Source: Botryosphaeria dothidea
Taxonomy: Eukaryota; Ascomycota; Dothideomycetes; Botryosphaeriales; Botryosphaeriaceae
Direction of reading: 5' to 3'
Length of the DNA: 64,000 nucleotides
NCBI GenBank assembly: GCA_011503125.2
Contig: WWBZ02000082.1
Span: 2,418,001-2,482,000 of the forward strand
Shown: positions 11,018-21,466 of the stretch, piece by piece
Layout of the letters: each line of letters starts with the position of its first letter
How positions within the stretch are numbered: position 1 is the first letter of the stretch
Made by a program: the position numbers and the translations under genes
The notes under the pieces: generated by a model
Seen by the model: only the letters and a program-made list of their open reading frames with translations
The model's database searches: none
What the model was told of the DNA's origin: nothing

Positions 11018-11437
11018 ATGCCTGGCATGGCCACCACCTTAAACAACTACTTCGTGCCGGGCTACGGCATCTCGAGGGCCGTCATCCAGGGCGAGATCCG
11101 CTACCACTGCGGCCCGGATGCCATAGTCCGCCCCTTCACGCATCAAGTGAGACTGCATCGTGCTCAAGTGTTCCTCCTCGACCGCTGACCGCCTGTCGCC
11201 AGGGCCGCGATGGCTTCCTCGTCACCACTGCTGGTCCGCCCCTGACCAAAGTAGGCCGCTCCGCCTCCATCCACCGTGCCACTTGTCCTGACTGACTTCC
11301 AAAAGGCCCAGATAGAGGACATCAAGGAAGCCTCCCGCGAGTACGAGGAGCGCCAGGCAGAGCGCAGCGGCGACGACACAGAGCCCTTCGTGAACAAACC
11401 GATACCCGTCGGCACCCGCGGCCGGAAAAGCTTCTGA
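11018..11437 (+). CDS. small conserved-looking protein of unknown function
   Basis: Three exons, 11018-11146, 11203-11250 and 11306-11437, are joined in phase 0 through introns of 56 and 55 nt (gtgaga..ccag and gtaggc..aaag). They encode 102 residues. The N-terminal part has NNYFVPGYGISR and an IRYHCGPDAIVRP segment. The middle exon encodes GRDGFLVTTAGPPLTK. The C-terminal part is a charged helix followed by a basic tail. No signal peptide or membrane segment is present. The pattern (VPGxGI..R start, then a GRxGF segment) resembles small unnamed proteins widespread in filamentous ascomycetes, and no function is known to me. A second in-frame ATG lies three codons downstream. Confidence 0.7.
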
Positions 11438-11851
11438 CCTTCGATCGAGTTGCAGCGCAGCGTGGAGCTTTGGTGTCTGGTCTTGTCCGAGGATGGCTTT
11501 CGGGTATTGTGGCAATTCAGCGTGGCGTTGTGGGCACTATCATTATACGTCTCTGTTTCGACGGCGTTTCTCCAGTTTCTGGCCGTCATGGCGTCAGCTC
11601 TCCGGGCGGCTGGCTGTCTGGTATTCTTTGAGTTTGCTTTTGCTTTGCGTCGATTTCTGGGCAGCGAATCCCAACTCTTCCCAAGCCGTCATGGCATTTC
11701 AAGAAACATATCATTTCGTCGTGGAATCATCTATCGTCTAAAAGTCCGAAAGTTCAAACAGACATCCTAGCAAGGGCCCGGCAAATCACTTTTCTTCAGC
11801 TCAGAGCACTATGTCCTTGCTGAATGCGCTCTTCTCCCTGATGATCTGTAG
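11438..11851. other. convergent intergenic region
   Basis: This gap of about 0.4 kb lies between the 3' ends of the 11018 gene (+) and the Det1-like gene (-). It presumably contains both 3' untranslated regions. No gene seen. Confidence 0.6.
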
Positions 11852-13370
11852 TTAGTAGACTTCCCCAAAACCTTTGAGGCTTTCGAGCTTCGCCTTCTCC
11901 ACTCGCTCGTCCCTTTCTTCATCCGTCAAGTTGTCGCCCCCGGTGAGTTCACCTTCACCATCGTCGTCGTCTCCAGCCTCTTCACCGCTGTCTCCGTCGC
12001 CCAGAGCGTCTGCTCTTGCGCCAGCACCCATGCCGCTTTCTTCTTTCCACGTCTTCTCGTTACGCCGCCGAACTTTGGATCGCTCCCTGTGTGAACTGCC
12101 TTTTAGGAGCGCGCGAGAAAAGTAATCGCTGTCATCTGAGAATCCTTCTGCTGGGGTGCCAGCGCCAGACTGCGACCCCCCGAAATCACGACCAGGATGA
12201 AGCCGTAGGATGGCTTGAGGAGTCGACTTCTTCCTTGTGCTGTCGGCATCAGATGATGCTGGTGTGTCGTCCACGTCAGACGATGCAGGAGCCTCGTTGC
12301 CTTCATGCGCACCTGCAGGATTGTCGGCTTTTTCTGACTGTGGTTCCACAACAGCAGGAGCCGGTAGCGCTGCAAGCTTGTCCAAATCTGCCGTGTTCTG
12401 ACGGCGTGTACGGCGCGGGAAGTTTATCTTGTCGTGATTACAACCATGCACACATCCACCCCATCGACGAGCAGCTAACGTAGGAGACTCTGAGTATATT
12501 GGAGGCGGAGGTCCTGTAGCTGGCGCTACTGTGCCGTTGGCCCCGTTGGTCCCGTTCGTGCCGTTACTTTGGTTTGCCGCATTGCGACGTTTTAAGTCTG
12601 ACCAAGTGCGCAGTTTGTTCTCCAAGATGTATTTACCATTGTCGGTGTTTTGTTTCATGACGATGAACTCGCAGTGGTTTATGTTCCGTAGGTCCTCAAA
12701 ATATTCAACGGACCAGTGATACCTATATCGGCGTTAGTCTTCAGACGAGACCTGGACTTCTTGCATTCAAAGCCCGTACCACTTCATGAGGAACACTCTT
12801 GTCATCAAACCATGAGTGACCAGCACGCACACGCTGGGAAAGTCTTCCTCGCCAAAGAGTCGCCACAAGCTCTCGTTAAAGCCACTGACGCGGTCATAAG
12901 CATCTGCAGCGCTCTCTCCGTTTGGAATCCGGTAGAAGAAGTGTCCGTAGTCGGCACGCTCTTGCCACATTCGTTCCATTTCGGCCGAGCATGGCTGGAA
13001 GTTGCCGAAGTCCTGCTCGCGCAAACGAGGCTCCTCGAAAACCTTAATGGTGTGGCGAGGAAACGGGGACGGCGAAGGTTCGTCGGATGTTAATGTGCGG
13101 AGGATGCCTTCGGTGGTTTCGCGAGTGCGGCGGTAGGGAGAGGTGAAGAATTGAATGGTATCGTCTGGTCGGAGAAGGTCGCGCAGGCGGCGCCCCGCGT
13201 CTTCAGCCTGGTGAACATCTGAGCAGAGAGTACCTTGGTGGCCGTGGTATTGGTCGACTTACCTGCTGCCAACCGTCTGGTGTTAATTTCACGCGGTGGT
13301 CGGGGATGAACTGGTGAATGTCGCGGTTCTTGTTACCCTCGCTCTGGGCATGCCGTATGAGCAAGATCAT
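11852..13370 (-). CDS. det1: Det1-like histidine phosphatase (phosphoglycerate mutase fold)
   Basis: Three exons, 13370-13263, 13207-12780 and 12722-11852, encode 468 residues. The start gives MILLIRHAQSEGNKN, the RHG phosphohistidine motif of the branch-1 histidine phosphatase superfamily. Exon 2 contains SPYRRTRET, REQDFGNFQ, GHFFYRIPNGESAADAYDRV and VTHGLMTRVFLMKW. This order and wording match yeast Det1 (YDR051C), an acid phosphatase implicated in sterol transport. Introns are 55 and 57 nt; the second has a weak GTACGG donor, but the codon it splits restores the KWYHW motif. Beyond residue 220 the protein is a long low-complexity tail with an Asn-Gly-Thr repeat and acidic C-terminus, absent from yeast Det1. 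It lies divergent from the PRKRIP1-like gene across 587 bp. Confidence 0.88.
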
Positions 13371-13957
13371 CTATAGATTGTCAGTGACAAGCTCCGGCTC
13401 GTATTGCCCCGCGAGGTGATGTACTTGCCCGTGGTTTTCCCATCTTGCCCGCTGGTGGTAGACTGAGGAAGGCTGGAGGAGAGGCAGAGAGGGGAAGCGC
13501 CCAACAAAGAGGTATTTCGAGGGCTGATCTGCCTTGGCTGCAGGAAGAGACGTTTCAGGGCGTTTCCAAACAGTGATGGGCGCCAGGGCGGGAAAGCGGA
13601 CGGAGACGAGGACGGCCGGGGCATCGGAGCGGGCAGGGACGCCGCCCACCCAGAGTCCACCTGATTAGCCATGCACTAGCGCCCGAGCGGCAGGCACACA
13701 GACCTCCAGCCATTTGCCCGCAATCGCTGTCGCGCCTTCACCACCAAACATTTCTGCCTGCGTCATATACAGCTCGCGCTTCAACCTTCCTCGCCACAAC
13801 GCGATCGTGTCCCGCACCATATTCGCCACAGTCGCCAGTATCGTCGCTGCAGACGCCCTCTACAGTTTTCCGTCCGGCTGACACGCAGAGCGCGCGCTGA
13901 TTTCTTCCACCCACTGCCGCGCGAGCCTTGCGCCAACCTCACCTGACCTTCGCCGCC
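13371..13957. promoter_or_regulatory. divergent intergenic region, det1 / PRKRIP1-like
   Basis: This 587-bp gap lies between two start codons on opposite strands. It must hold both promoters and leaders. No clear TATA box. A minus-strand frame at 13367-13672 is proline- and serine-rich and out of phase with det1, so I treat it as leader sequence. Confidence 0.5.
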
Positions 13958-14566
13958 ATGTCTGAGCCAATCCCCGAGTCCATTCCCACAAGCGCCGATC
14001 CACGAACCCACCGGCCCACCAAGAAACGCGCGCTCTCCCCCGCATCTGCCCAAGCAAGCCAGCTCGAAGCATTGTTCAAGCACCCCGACAGGGAAATCAA
14101 CATTCCTGGCGGCCCCAAGTCGAAGTCGCTGCCGCCGCCTCCTGAAATCGTCGCCAACGTTCAAGGTTCCTCTGCGGGTGCTGGCTCCGGCGAATTTCAT
14201 GTCTACAAGGCCTCGCGCAGGCGGGAGTACGAGAGGCTCCGGCTGATGGATGAAGAGACGAAGAGGGAACAACAGAATAAGGAGTTCGAAGAGAAGATGG
14301 CCGAGATGCGGAAGAAGGACCAGGCCAAGACGAGCAAGAACAAAGCGCGAAGGGAGAAGGCCAAGCTGCGAAAGCAAAAGAAATCGGAGAATGGTGATTC
14401 GGGCGACAACGTCGAGGACGGTGTCGATAACGGCGAGAATAAGCCGGTGCAGAGTCTTAAGCGGCGGCAACCGGAGAGTGACGACCCAGTGAAGTTAGTA
14501 GCCAATGGCTCCGCGGGAACGACAAACCCGGACGAGGTTGGCATCGTAATTCACGACGACGACTGA
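13958..14566 (+). CDS. PRKRIP1/DUF1168 family spliceosomal protein
   Basis: Single exon, 202 residues. The start at 13958 follows GCCGCC and precedes MSEPIPESIP. An in-frame upstream ATG at 13928 is less likely. After a basic N-terminal segment (PTKKRALSPASAQ) comes GGPKSKSLPPPPEIV and then GEFHVYKASRRREYERL. That is the hallmark of the DUF1168 family (human PRKRIP1, a component of the catalytic C*/P spliceosome). A long, highly charged helix rich in Lys/Glu follows, then a disordered acidic tail. Nuclear location is expected from the many Lys/Arg clusters. Length agrees with the family. Large antisense frames over it are codon shadows. Confidence 0.9.
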   Translation: MSEPIPESIPTSADPRTHRPTKKRALSPASAQASQLEALFKHPDREINIPGGPKSKSLPPPPEIVANVQGSSAGAGSGEFHVYKASRRREYERLRLMDEETKREQQNKEFEEKMAEMRKKDQAKTSKNKARREKAKLRKQKKSENGDSGDNVEDGVDNGENKPVQSLKRRQPESDDPVKLVANGSAGTTNPDEVGIVIHDDD

Positions 14567-15533
14567 CGTTGCTGGGTCACCATCTCTTTCCAGATTCCTT
14601 CGTTCTTCTACGATTTCGCTGGGTATACTTTTATTCAAAATTGATCAAGCATTCTCGTGGGTATTCCTTGCAACTTGGGCCTACCCACCTTATCACTGCA
14701 CGAATGCTAAACCGATCCACCTCAGAGCTTCCCTCTTCCCAAGTAACGCGTGGAACATTGTCTTGAGACTCTTCTTCAGGCAGGTGCCTTCCTTCAAACT
14801 CAGCAGCAGAGCTACGCTCGACCAAGTACCAGCAGATAATCCAAATTCAAGCTAACATAGGTCGAGCGAAAAGGGTTCAATGATGTCCAATGGTGAACTG
14901 CTTGAGGGCGGCTGGCCAGGTTAGATCAGCGAGTAGGAAAAGAGTGCACTTTCATCCTGGGCACACATGATATGTAAATTTCAGTTATTCGTTCGGCATT
15001 GCAGGATGATCGAGCATAACGCAGTTGGGACAGACCCTTAAGACTGTCCAATCATGAGTAACAGACGCTTCAGGCAGCTCACAATACAGTATTTTGAACA
15101 ACGAGACAATCACACTGTGTTTTCGAAAACATTTTTCCTATCTTCTGTGGCAGCCCCAATTTTTCAAACCTTCTAAACCACGCAATATTCTTGTTCATGA
15201 TTGGGTACCATTTGATATTCCTGTTATACGAGGACGATTTTCTGAAGTACTCCGACATACTCTTACCGTGGAAGTTGAAGCATTCATCTGTATGTAAATG
15301 TAATCGGCACGTGCTGCTCCTGGCCTCCATGCCATTACCGGGTCAGCAGTTACTCGACAATCGGTTTAAAGGTGCAATCTTGATAACGAATCCTCGTTTC
15401 ATTCGCGCGCCTTTGACGACGTCATGAGGAGTACGCAAAACCTTCCTACACCAGGACGTGGCCATCACCCTTTTGCATACTTGAGGTTGTATGTGGAGGG
15501 CGTATCCAATGGCATGTCTATTTCACATTTGCC
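14567..15533. other. convergent intergenic region, no gene seen
   Basis: The gap lies between the 3' ends of the PRKRIP1-like gene and the MFS permease. Base composition is more AT-rich than in the coding neighbours, and only short frames are present. Confidence 0.5.
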
Positions 15534-17397
15534 TTAATACACGTATCTGAAATTAGTGTTCTCAAAGTCTGTCCGGTCTTCTGCTTCCGTGCTCAAGCTG
15601 GGAACCTCCAGAGCAGCAACCGGCTTGCCGTATATCCTATCCCGCCTATGGTTTTCAAACACACATATTAATCCGTAAAGAACGCCAGTTGCCGCCATGA
15701 TGGCAAAGCAGCACATCATGGCGCTGATCCCAAGAGGGTAATGCGGGCTCTGACTTTCCCGGAAGAATTGGGGCCCGATGATGTTGCCGACGGCTGCGTT
15801 GAGGTATCAGCGTGGTAGAAACAAAGCTTGAATAGAGCCAATGACGTACCGTAAAACACCGCTACAGATACAGAACAGAAACTCTTCTTTGTCTCTCCGG
15901 CTGTGTTTGACGATTGAAGGCTCAGCATTAAGACCCACGCTACGTTGTAGAACCCCATGAGATAGACACCAGCCAAGGAGGCAGAACGTTGGGTTTGGAT
16001 ATCAAGGACTGTGAACGCCCGGAATCAGTATCTAAATAAGTTCTCCCTACATGCTGAGGTTGCGGTCTTACCATGAATCATCACCGACCCTGCCAAGGCG
16101 GGCAACGTTCCGACTGTCCAGAGAACGCATCGAGTATTGGGTACGAAGAATGCAAGCGTCGTGCAGAAGACCTGCGCCACAAATGCAACCGCTGCTTGCG
16201 GTGTTGCCATCAGGGTTGTCTTGGCTTGCGAGTAGCCATAGCCGGAAATGATGAGAGGGTTGAACTGGAAAGAGCAAGAAATCAGCAACTATTCCAGGGT
16301 AGTCGTCCACTCAAGAATCTACCAGGGTATGCATATCTTTTCAATTCGTCGGAGCTCTTACGTTGGTTATTCCGGCATTCGTAATCGACTGCGCGATGGT
16401 GAAAACAACAACACACCAATACTTCGGATCCCGCACTGCCTCGGATATCTGGGCCCACTTCCATTCTCTGTGTTCTTTTGCCTCGGTCTGATTGTCTGCA
16501 GTGCGGATGAGCGCAGCCTTCTTCTCCTGCGCAGAGAAAAACCATGCGTTTTCGGGGCGATCCGGTAGCGCGGCAAAAACAAGGATCCCGTAAGTCATTG
16601 TCACCGCGCCGTAGATCAGAAAAATGTACTGCCGGGTGTAATTTTAGCTACCTCCCAATACTCATATTTAGCGAGGGAGCATACCTTCCATGTCTCGAGA
16701 CTACCATTGATTTTGCCAATCGCGTAGCTGAGAATGCCACCGAAGATACCCTGTAGCTGTTAGTACTGCCAATCACGCGGAATGGGGAAATGGGTTGACC
16801 AACAGCGAAAGTATTGTACCAGAACGCCGTTCGCAAGGGCTGTTCCTTCCTCCGCCACCACATTGAGTTCATCATCATCAAAGCTGGAAGAATTCCAGCC
16901 TCGAAAACACCGAGAAAGAAGCGGACAGTCGCGAGTCCACCGAAGTTGTGGCAAGCCGCCATGCAGCACAAACACAAACCCCAGCAGAAAAGACAGAAGC
17001 CAATGTATTTGCCTAGTGGGACCTTGGGCAAAAGCCAGAGCGTTGGAAATTCAGCCGCCAACTGAAGTAAGGATTTGGATTAGTGCCTGTGAAATGATGA
17101 GGAACTGTTTTGAGGTCATACATAGCCGAAGTAGAAAATGCTCCCCAGCCAGCTGTACTCCTGACCTTTGAGGTTGGTGTCCGTCTTCAAGCCGTAAACT
17201 GCAGCGTAGGCCATACCATTCTTGTCCAGGAAAGCAAGCGTAGACGTCAGAACGATCAGCGGAAGGACAAGCAGATCCGTCTTGAGTAGCAGCTTCTTGT
17301 TCTGTGCGGAGGTCAGCAGCTCCTGCGAAGCGTCATCCACGAGCGCTGCAACATCATGGCTTGTGGTGTCTTTTTGGTAGTGTGGCTCCTCCGACAT
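15534..17397 (-). CDS. MFS permease, Dal5/allantoate (anion:cation symporter) type
   Basis: Seven exons: 17397-17122, 17061-16804, 16750-16685, 16628-16362, 16264-16072, 16008-15850 and 15793-15534. They encode 492 residues with all six junctions in phase. Introns are 53-63 nt except one of 97 nt, and intron 2 has a perfect TACTAAC branch site. Seen: a cytosolic N-terminus, about twelve hydrophobic segments, LDKNGMAYAAVYG in helix 1 and YFGYLAAEFPTLWLLPKVPLGKY in helices 2-3. A RFFLGVFEAGILPA signature and PDRPENAWFFS in the central loop follow. These are typical of fungal Dal5-family carriers of ureides, vitamins or organic anions. The substrate cannot be read from sequence. It is divergent from the aminotransferase at 18136, so a shared nitrogen-related control is possible. 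Confidence 0.9.
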
Positions 17398-18135
17398 GAT
17401 GATCCCAAATTTATTGCATTCCAGGCTCTTTAGAGTTACTTTCCAGAATCAAGATTTACGAGAAGTAAGAACAAGCAACATAAGACAGGAGGCGAAGAAA
17501 AAAAAAGAAAAGTCCAAGACAGATACAGGTACGACATGACCGGGATCCGTATCACGCTGACAAGGATGCGAATGCCTTTTGATCCGTCAATCGCTACGAT
17601 CACCGCTCTTTATCGGTGTCAAGGAATGAAAAATCCCACTATTGCGTGCTCACCAACCTTACTCGCAGGCCCAAAAAAGAGAGACAAAAGACGACGCGGG
17701 ATCTGGGCTATCGATGCAACTTGGTCTCGGATCAGTATGTGGCCAGCCGATTCCGGGACCGGGGCGCTCGACCAGAGGCCGACCAATGGAAGCGCGGCCT
17801 GATATGGCGTGCTTCGGTGGTTCCGCCGAGCTCTCACCTCACAGAGCAAAGCAGGAGACGAATTCTCCATTCATTAATTATATACACAGTGGATTGTAAT
17901 GCAAAACGTTTCATTGTGGCTAAAATGTTCATTTGGGACGCAGTCAGGTGGATGCAGAAGCTTGCCGAGCTGGCGCGGGGAAGGCCTGGGAAGCCTTGCG
18001 GGGCATTATTTACTCGGGCTCGGAGCGGACTGAGAAAATATATATACGCGGCGCCCTCAGGTGATGCGGGCTTACGTACCTTTTTAACTACGAGTTCTGT
18101 GCAGGTTTTCAGAGGACCTTCCATACTGCCTGAGG
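17398..18135. promoter_or_regulatory. shared divergent region, MFS permease / aminotransferase
   Basis: This 738-bp stretch lies between two start codons. It includes an A-rich tract near 17500, and GATA core motifs occur on both strands. The TATA box near 18037 serves the aminotransferase side. Confidence 0.5.
18037..18046 (+). promoter_or_regulatory. TATA box of the aminotransferase gene
   Basis: AATATATATA lies 90 bp upstream of the ATG at 18136, in a GC-rich surrounding. Confidence 0.6.
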
Positions 18136-19256
18136 ATGGCAGCTCAAGGCCCAGGCGCAACGCACGTCGTGGTGCCAAATCAGAAGAATGAGACCATTCT
18201 GGTACGTCCCATCATGAACTCCTCATGGACAACAATTGTTAACGTCTCGCCTTCAGATTGGAATGCGTGATGGCGTCACAGGCAAATTCGAGCTTCGCCG
18301 CCGCCACGAAGCCACGGTCTCTGTCTTCGATTCCAACTTCCTGATCGGTGACGGTATCTGGGTGAGCGTTTACTCCTCGTCAGAGCAAAGAAAAGAACAT
18401 TCCTACTAACGCGTCAGCTCTCCAGGAGAGTCTCCGTGTCATACGCGGCCGAGTCCTGTTCGCCCGCGACCACCTCGTCCGGCTATACCAAACGGCCAAA
18501 GCCCTGATGTTCAACCTCGGCCTCAGCAAAACAGACCTGCTCTCTCACATCCATGCAACCATCGACGCCAATGACGGCATGGATCACGACGAGAACGTGC
18601 ACGTGCGGCTGGTCGTCAGCCGCGGCCTCAAGACCACGCCGTACCAGAACCCGTCGGTCAACGTCGGCCTGCCGCTCATCGTCATCATCCCGGAGTTCAA
18701 AGCCGCGGCGGCGCAGCAACGAGGATTGCGCCTCGTGACGTCGCACGTGCGCCGCGGGGCCCCGGACGTCAAGGAAGAAATGTGGAACCACATCTCGAAA
18801 GCGACGGACGTGAGTGCGTGCATTGGGGCTAACGTCGTCGGCGCAGACGAGGCGCTGATGCTTGACCCGCATGGATTTGTCAAGACGTGTAATTCGACAA
18901 ACTTTTTCATTGTGCGTGGTGGTGAGGTGTGGTCGCCCACGAGGAGCCATCAGATGCATGGTATAACCAGGCAGAAGACGATTGATGTGTGCAGGGCGAA
19001 TGGGATTCCGGTGAAGGAGCTGGATTTCACGTTGACCGAGGCGTACACAGCGGATGAAGCGTTTTGCACAGGGACGTTTGCGGGGCATATACCTGTGAGC
19101 AGTATTGATGGGAGAGTGATTGGAGACGGAGATGAAGGAATGGGACCCGTGACGAAGAGGGTGAACGAATTGTACAAAGCATTGAGGGAGGAGGATGCGG
19201 GGAGGTCAAGGGCGGAGATTACAGCTGCAGTTGCGGAACGGCGCTCAAAGTTGTGA
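18136..19256 (+). CDS. class IV PLP-dependent aminotransferase (D-amino-acid/branched-chain type)
   Basis: Three exons, 18136-18201, 18257-18361 and 18426-19256, encode 333 residues. Introns are 55 and 64 nt; the second has a CTACTAACG branch site. Seen: FDSNFLIGDGIWES at the first junction (the fold-type IV entry motif), RDHLVRLYQTAKAL, VRLVVSRG, then SKATDVSACIGAN around Lys182. GADEALMLDPHGFVKTCN, the phosphate-binding turn, follows. Lys182 aligns with the lysine of the SKLN motif in fungal homologues and should form the Schiff base with PLP; here the following residues are Ala-Thr instead of Leu-Asn. Probably a cytosolic transaminase; the substrate is not predictable. The C-terminal Ser-Lys-Leu is a perfect PTS1, suggesting peroxisomal import. 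Divergent from the MFS permease. Confidence 0.88.
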
Positions 19257-19539
19257 CACCAAGGCGCCACTAGCCGGTGCTCAACATCCAAAGATCCTGA
19301 CACGCTTTGATAATTCCGCCACAAAAGCCAGGCTCAGACTACAGAACACTGAGATGTACCAGCGCAGCAACTCCCATTCCTCTTCATCCGCACCCGATCC
19401 AAAAGCTCCCCCTCGCTTTCGCATCTGACGTCATCGGCTGTATCCAATCGGGTAAACCCCGGGCTACGCTATGCGTTTACATATTGCATGCTGGCCGCCG
19501 TATTAGCGAGATTTCTCAGCGAAGTCAAGCAGCCCCATC
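19257..19539. other. 3' flank of aminotransferase and 5' flank of tRNA-Gln
   Basis: No gene seen. Confidence 0.6.
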
Positions 19540-19627
19540 GGTTGTGTAGTGTAGTGGTTATCACTCCGGATTTTGATGCATAGCATTGAGTCTTCCGGCA
19601 ACCTGGGTTCGAGCCCCAGCACGACCT
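19540..19627 (+). tRNA. tRNA-Gln, anticodon TTG, with intron
   Basis: The acceptor arms GGTTGTG (19540-19546) and CACGACC (19620-19626) pair, with one G-U, and the discriminator base is T. The T arm carries GGTTCGAGCCCC. The anticodon stem CCGGA/TCCGG encloses the loop TTTTGA plus one base, giving anticodon TTG (Gln, CAA codons). About 16 nt directly 3' of position 37 form the intron, the usual eukaryotic position. Mature length is about 72 nt, normal for tRNA-Gln. Confidence 0.92.
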
Positions 19628-19641
19628 GTCTGTCGTTATCC

Positions 19642-19653
19642 TTTTGCTTTTTT
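19642..19653 (+). terminator. Pol III terminator of tRNA-Gln
   Basis: T4 at 19642-19645 and T6 at 19648-19653 begin 15 nt after the tRNA end. Confidence 0.7.
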
Positions 19654-20808
19654 ACTTTCGGGTGTGGCGTTGACGGTCGAGGATGGCAGAAAACCACGAA
19701 AGACCGGTGAGATCATCCATTTTGACCCTCAGAGGACATTCAGTCTTCTGGTTCCCTACAATCGCACTGATGAGGAAGCTGGACAAACTCTACTTGACGT
19801 GACTCTCCTGGCAGAGCGACCTTACGCTTACCGTCTTGCGAAACGATGATTAAAGTTGATGATGAGAATGATCTCTCTTCCTTTGCTCAGATGATGTGCA
19901 TCGGAAGTGCTGGCTGACGGACTCCACGAATGCCAGACTTCGACTGAGGAGAGACCGCATATATGTTCAACGAGGGAAACGGGAAACCCCAGACCCGCGG
20001 TGCGTGCAGCAACAACGTTGTATGGTTTTGTATACACTCCACAATTGCGAAGGGCTACATCAGTGATGCTAGTTAAGAATTCTTTTAAATCAACCGCACT
20101 CACTGTAAACTTCTGCAATTGCTCATATGAGTTGGCTGTATGGGGAAACACATGGCACCCCTCGAGCGTTCCCTTTCTACTTCTGACGCGTGTCTGAGTA
20201 TATAGCAATATTGCCCTCACACGGAAAGACGACTTCCAGTATAGCAGGTAGCTGGACGTTTGAAGATCACCTGCGGGCACTTTTCTCGTGCTCAATCACA
20301 GGTCGACCATAATATATTATCTCCCCGGATCGCCGCTGCATAGAGTCTGCCGCATAATCATAGGACTTGCTCCTGTTGATCTCCAGAGAATTGACAACTG
20401 TTCTGTCCTTGTTGCTTTTGTCGGGTTCGCGGCTCTTTTAGAAATCCAGGGCCGGCATACCTATATCCAGGAAATTGAGCTGTTCAGTATGCCATCTGAG
20501 TTTTGCTCATCATCAGCTGTAAGATTCTGGGAACAAGGCTTTCCACGTAATATGCCTAATCTCGTTACTTCTGGCTGGCGAACAACATCGAAATTCATGC
20601 GATAAAGACCCGACGTATTTTCTGAGTAGAACCGAGAAATGTTGATGTTTGGCCAGGGTGGTTGGAAGAGCTAAGACGGGTGACATAAAAAGCCTGCGGC
20701 GTTACACGCTGCAATCATTCTCCACTACTGAGAATCGTGCTTATGGTTTCCCTCTTAGCCGATCGAAAAGTTTGCTTCGTGGCCGTTGTATTCATTGTTG
20801 AACATAGT
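19654..20808. other. intergenic, no supported gene
   Basis: Open frames are short and lack recognisable features. The frame ending at 19849 overlaps the tRNA and is not supported. Confidence 0.45.
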
Positions 20809-20920
20809 CCGTGATGTCATCACGGCTGTTTGCCTTCGTTTGCGGAGTCAGGAAATTCCGCCTATTGCTGGCGTTGGTAAATTAGACGCCACAATGCTGC
20901 TAGGCTTCACGTATAAAAAG
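20809..20920 (+). promoter_or_regulatory. 17-bp palindrome containing TGATGTCATCA, followed by TATA box
   Basis: CCGTGATG-T-CATCACGG (20809-20825) is a perfect inverted repeat around one base and contains a CRE-variant core. TATAAAAAG lies at 20912-20920. An ATG follows at 20971, so the arrangement looks like a Pol II promoter reading to the right. Confidence 0.45.
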
Positions 20921-20970
20921 GGGTCGCATCAAGATGCATCCTAACAACTCTGCACCGATATACACCAACT

Positions 20971-21444
20971 ATGTCGCGGGGGAACGAGACAGCGTTTTTG
21001 CAAGTCATGACTATCGTTGCTCTTAGGGAAACCGTCCTGGATGGAGAATCGTCTTCCTGGAGTGATCTGGGGGCTAAGCATCGTCAACTCATTGTTCAGA
21101 AACCAGCTGGTCCTCCGAGAAGGTCAGCTGAACGTAAGGAAAAGTCCCTCCGCGACGTTGTTCGGCGTTCGTTGCACAAGAGCGAGCGAACGACGTCCTC
21201 CTCTCGCCTCGGTGGTGTCACTCTGCACACCAACCGCCACCACGCCCCACCACCGCGCTCTGCGCCCCTTGCATCACTACAGCTGCCTCAAAGTCTGCAT
21301 TCCTCCCTCCCGATCATTTTTCCGAGCTCGCAAAAACCCCTTGTGAGGTGCTGCGCGCGAAACTGTTCCAGGAGGGAGTACCATTTGATACATAATCAAC
21401 ATACCCCACTCCAGAACTCAGCTCGCCCTGATCCCAGGAGTTGA
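20971..21444 (+). CDS. possible orphan protein of 157 residues behind a promoter-like region
   Basis: The frame starts 51 bp after a TATA box with context CCAACTATG. It stops 22 bp before the tRNA-Thr gene. The first 80 residues are charged and could be coding. The rest is rich in Ser, Pro, His and Arg, like translated non-coding DNA. No family is recognised, and an unrecognised intron could change the C-terminus. It is listed because of the promoter architecture rather than the protein sequence. Confidence 0.25.
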   Translation: MSRGNETAFLQVMTIVALRETVLDGESSSWSDLGAKHRQLIVQKPAGPPRRSAERKEKSLRDVVRRSLHKSERTTSSSRLGGVTLHTNRHHAPPPRSAPLASLQLPQSLHSSLPIIFPSSQKPLVRCCARNCSRREYHLIHNQHTPLQNSARPDPRS

Positions 21445-21466
21445 TATCTTGCATCTCACTCCTCGG

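Noticed and set aside
13367..13672. N-terminal extension exon for the Det1-like gene
   Set aside because: Linking it through a GC donor puts the det1 motif out of frame; the MILLIRHAQSEGN start matches the family.
13781..14470. 229-codon minus-strand frame
   Set aside because: Antisense shadow of the PRKRIP1-like gene.
19586..19849. Plus-strand frame overlapping tRNA-Gln
   Set aside because: Begins inside the tRNA gene; composition not convincing.
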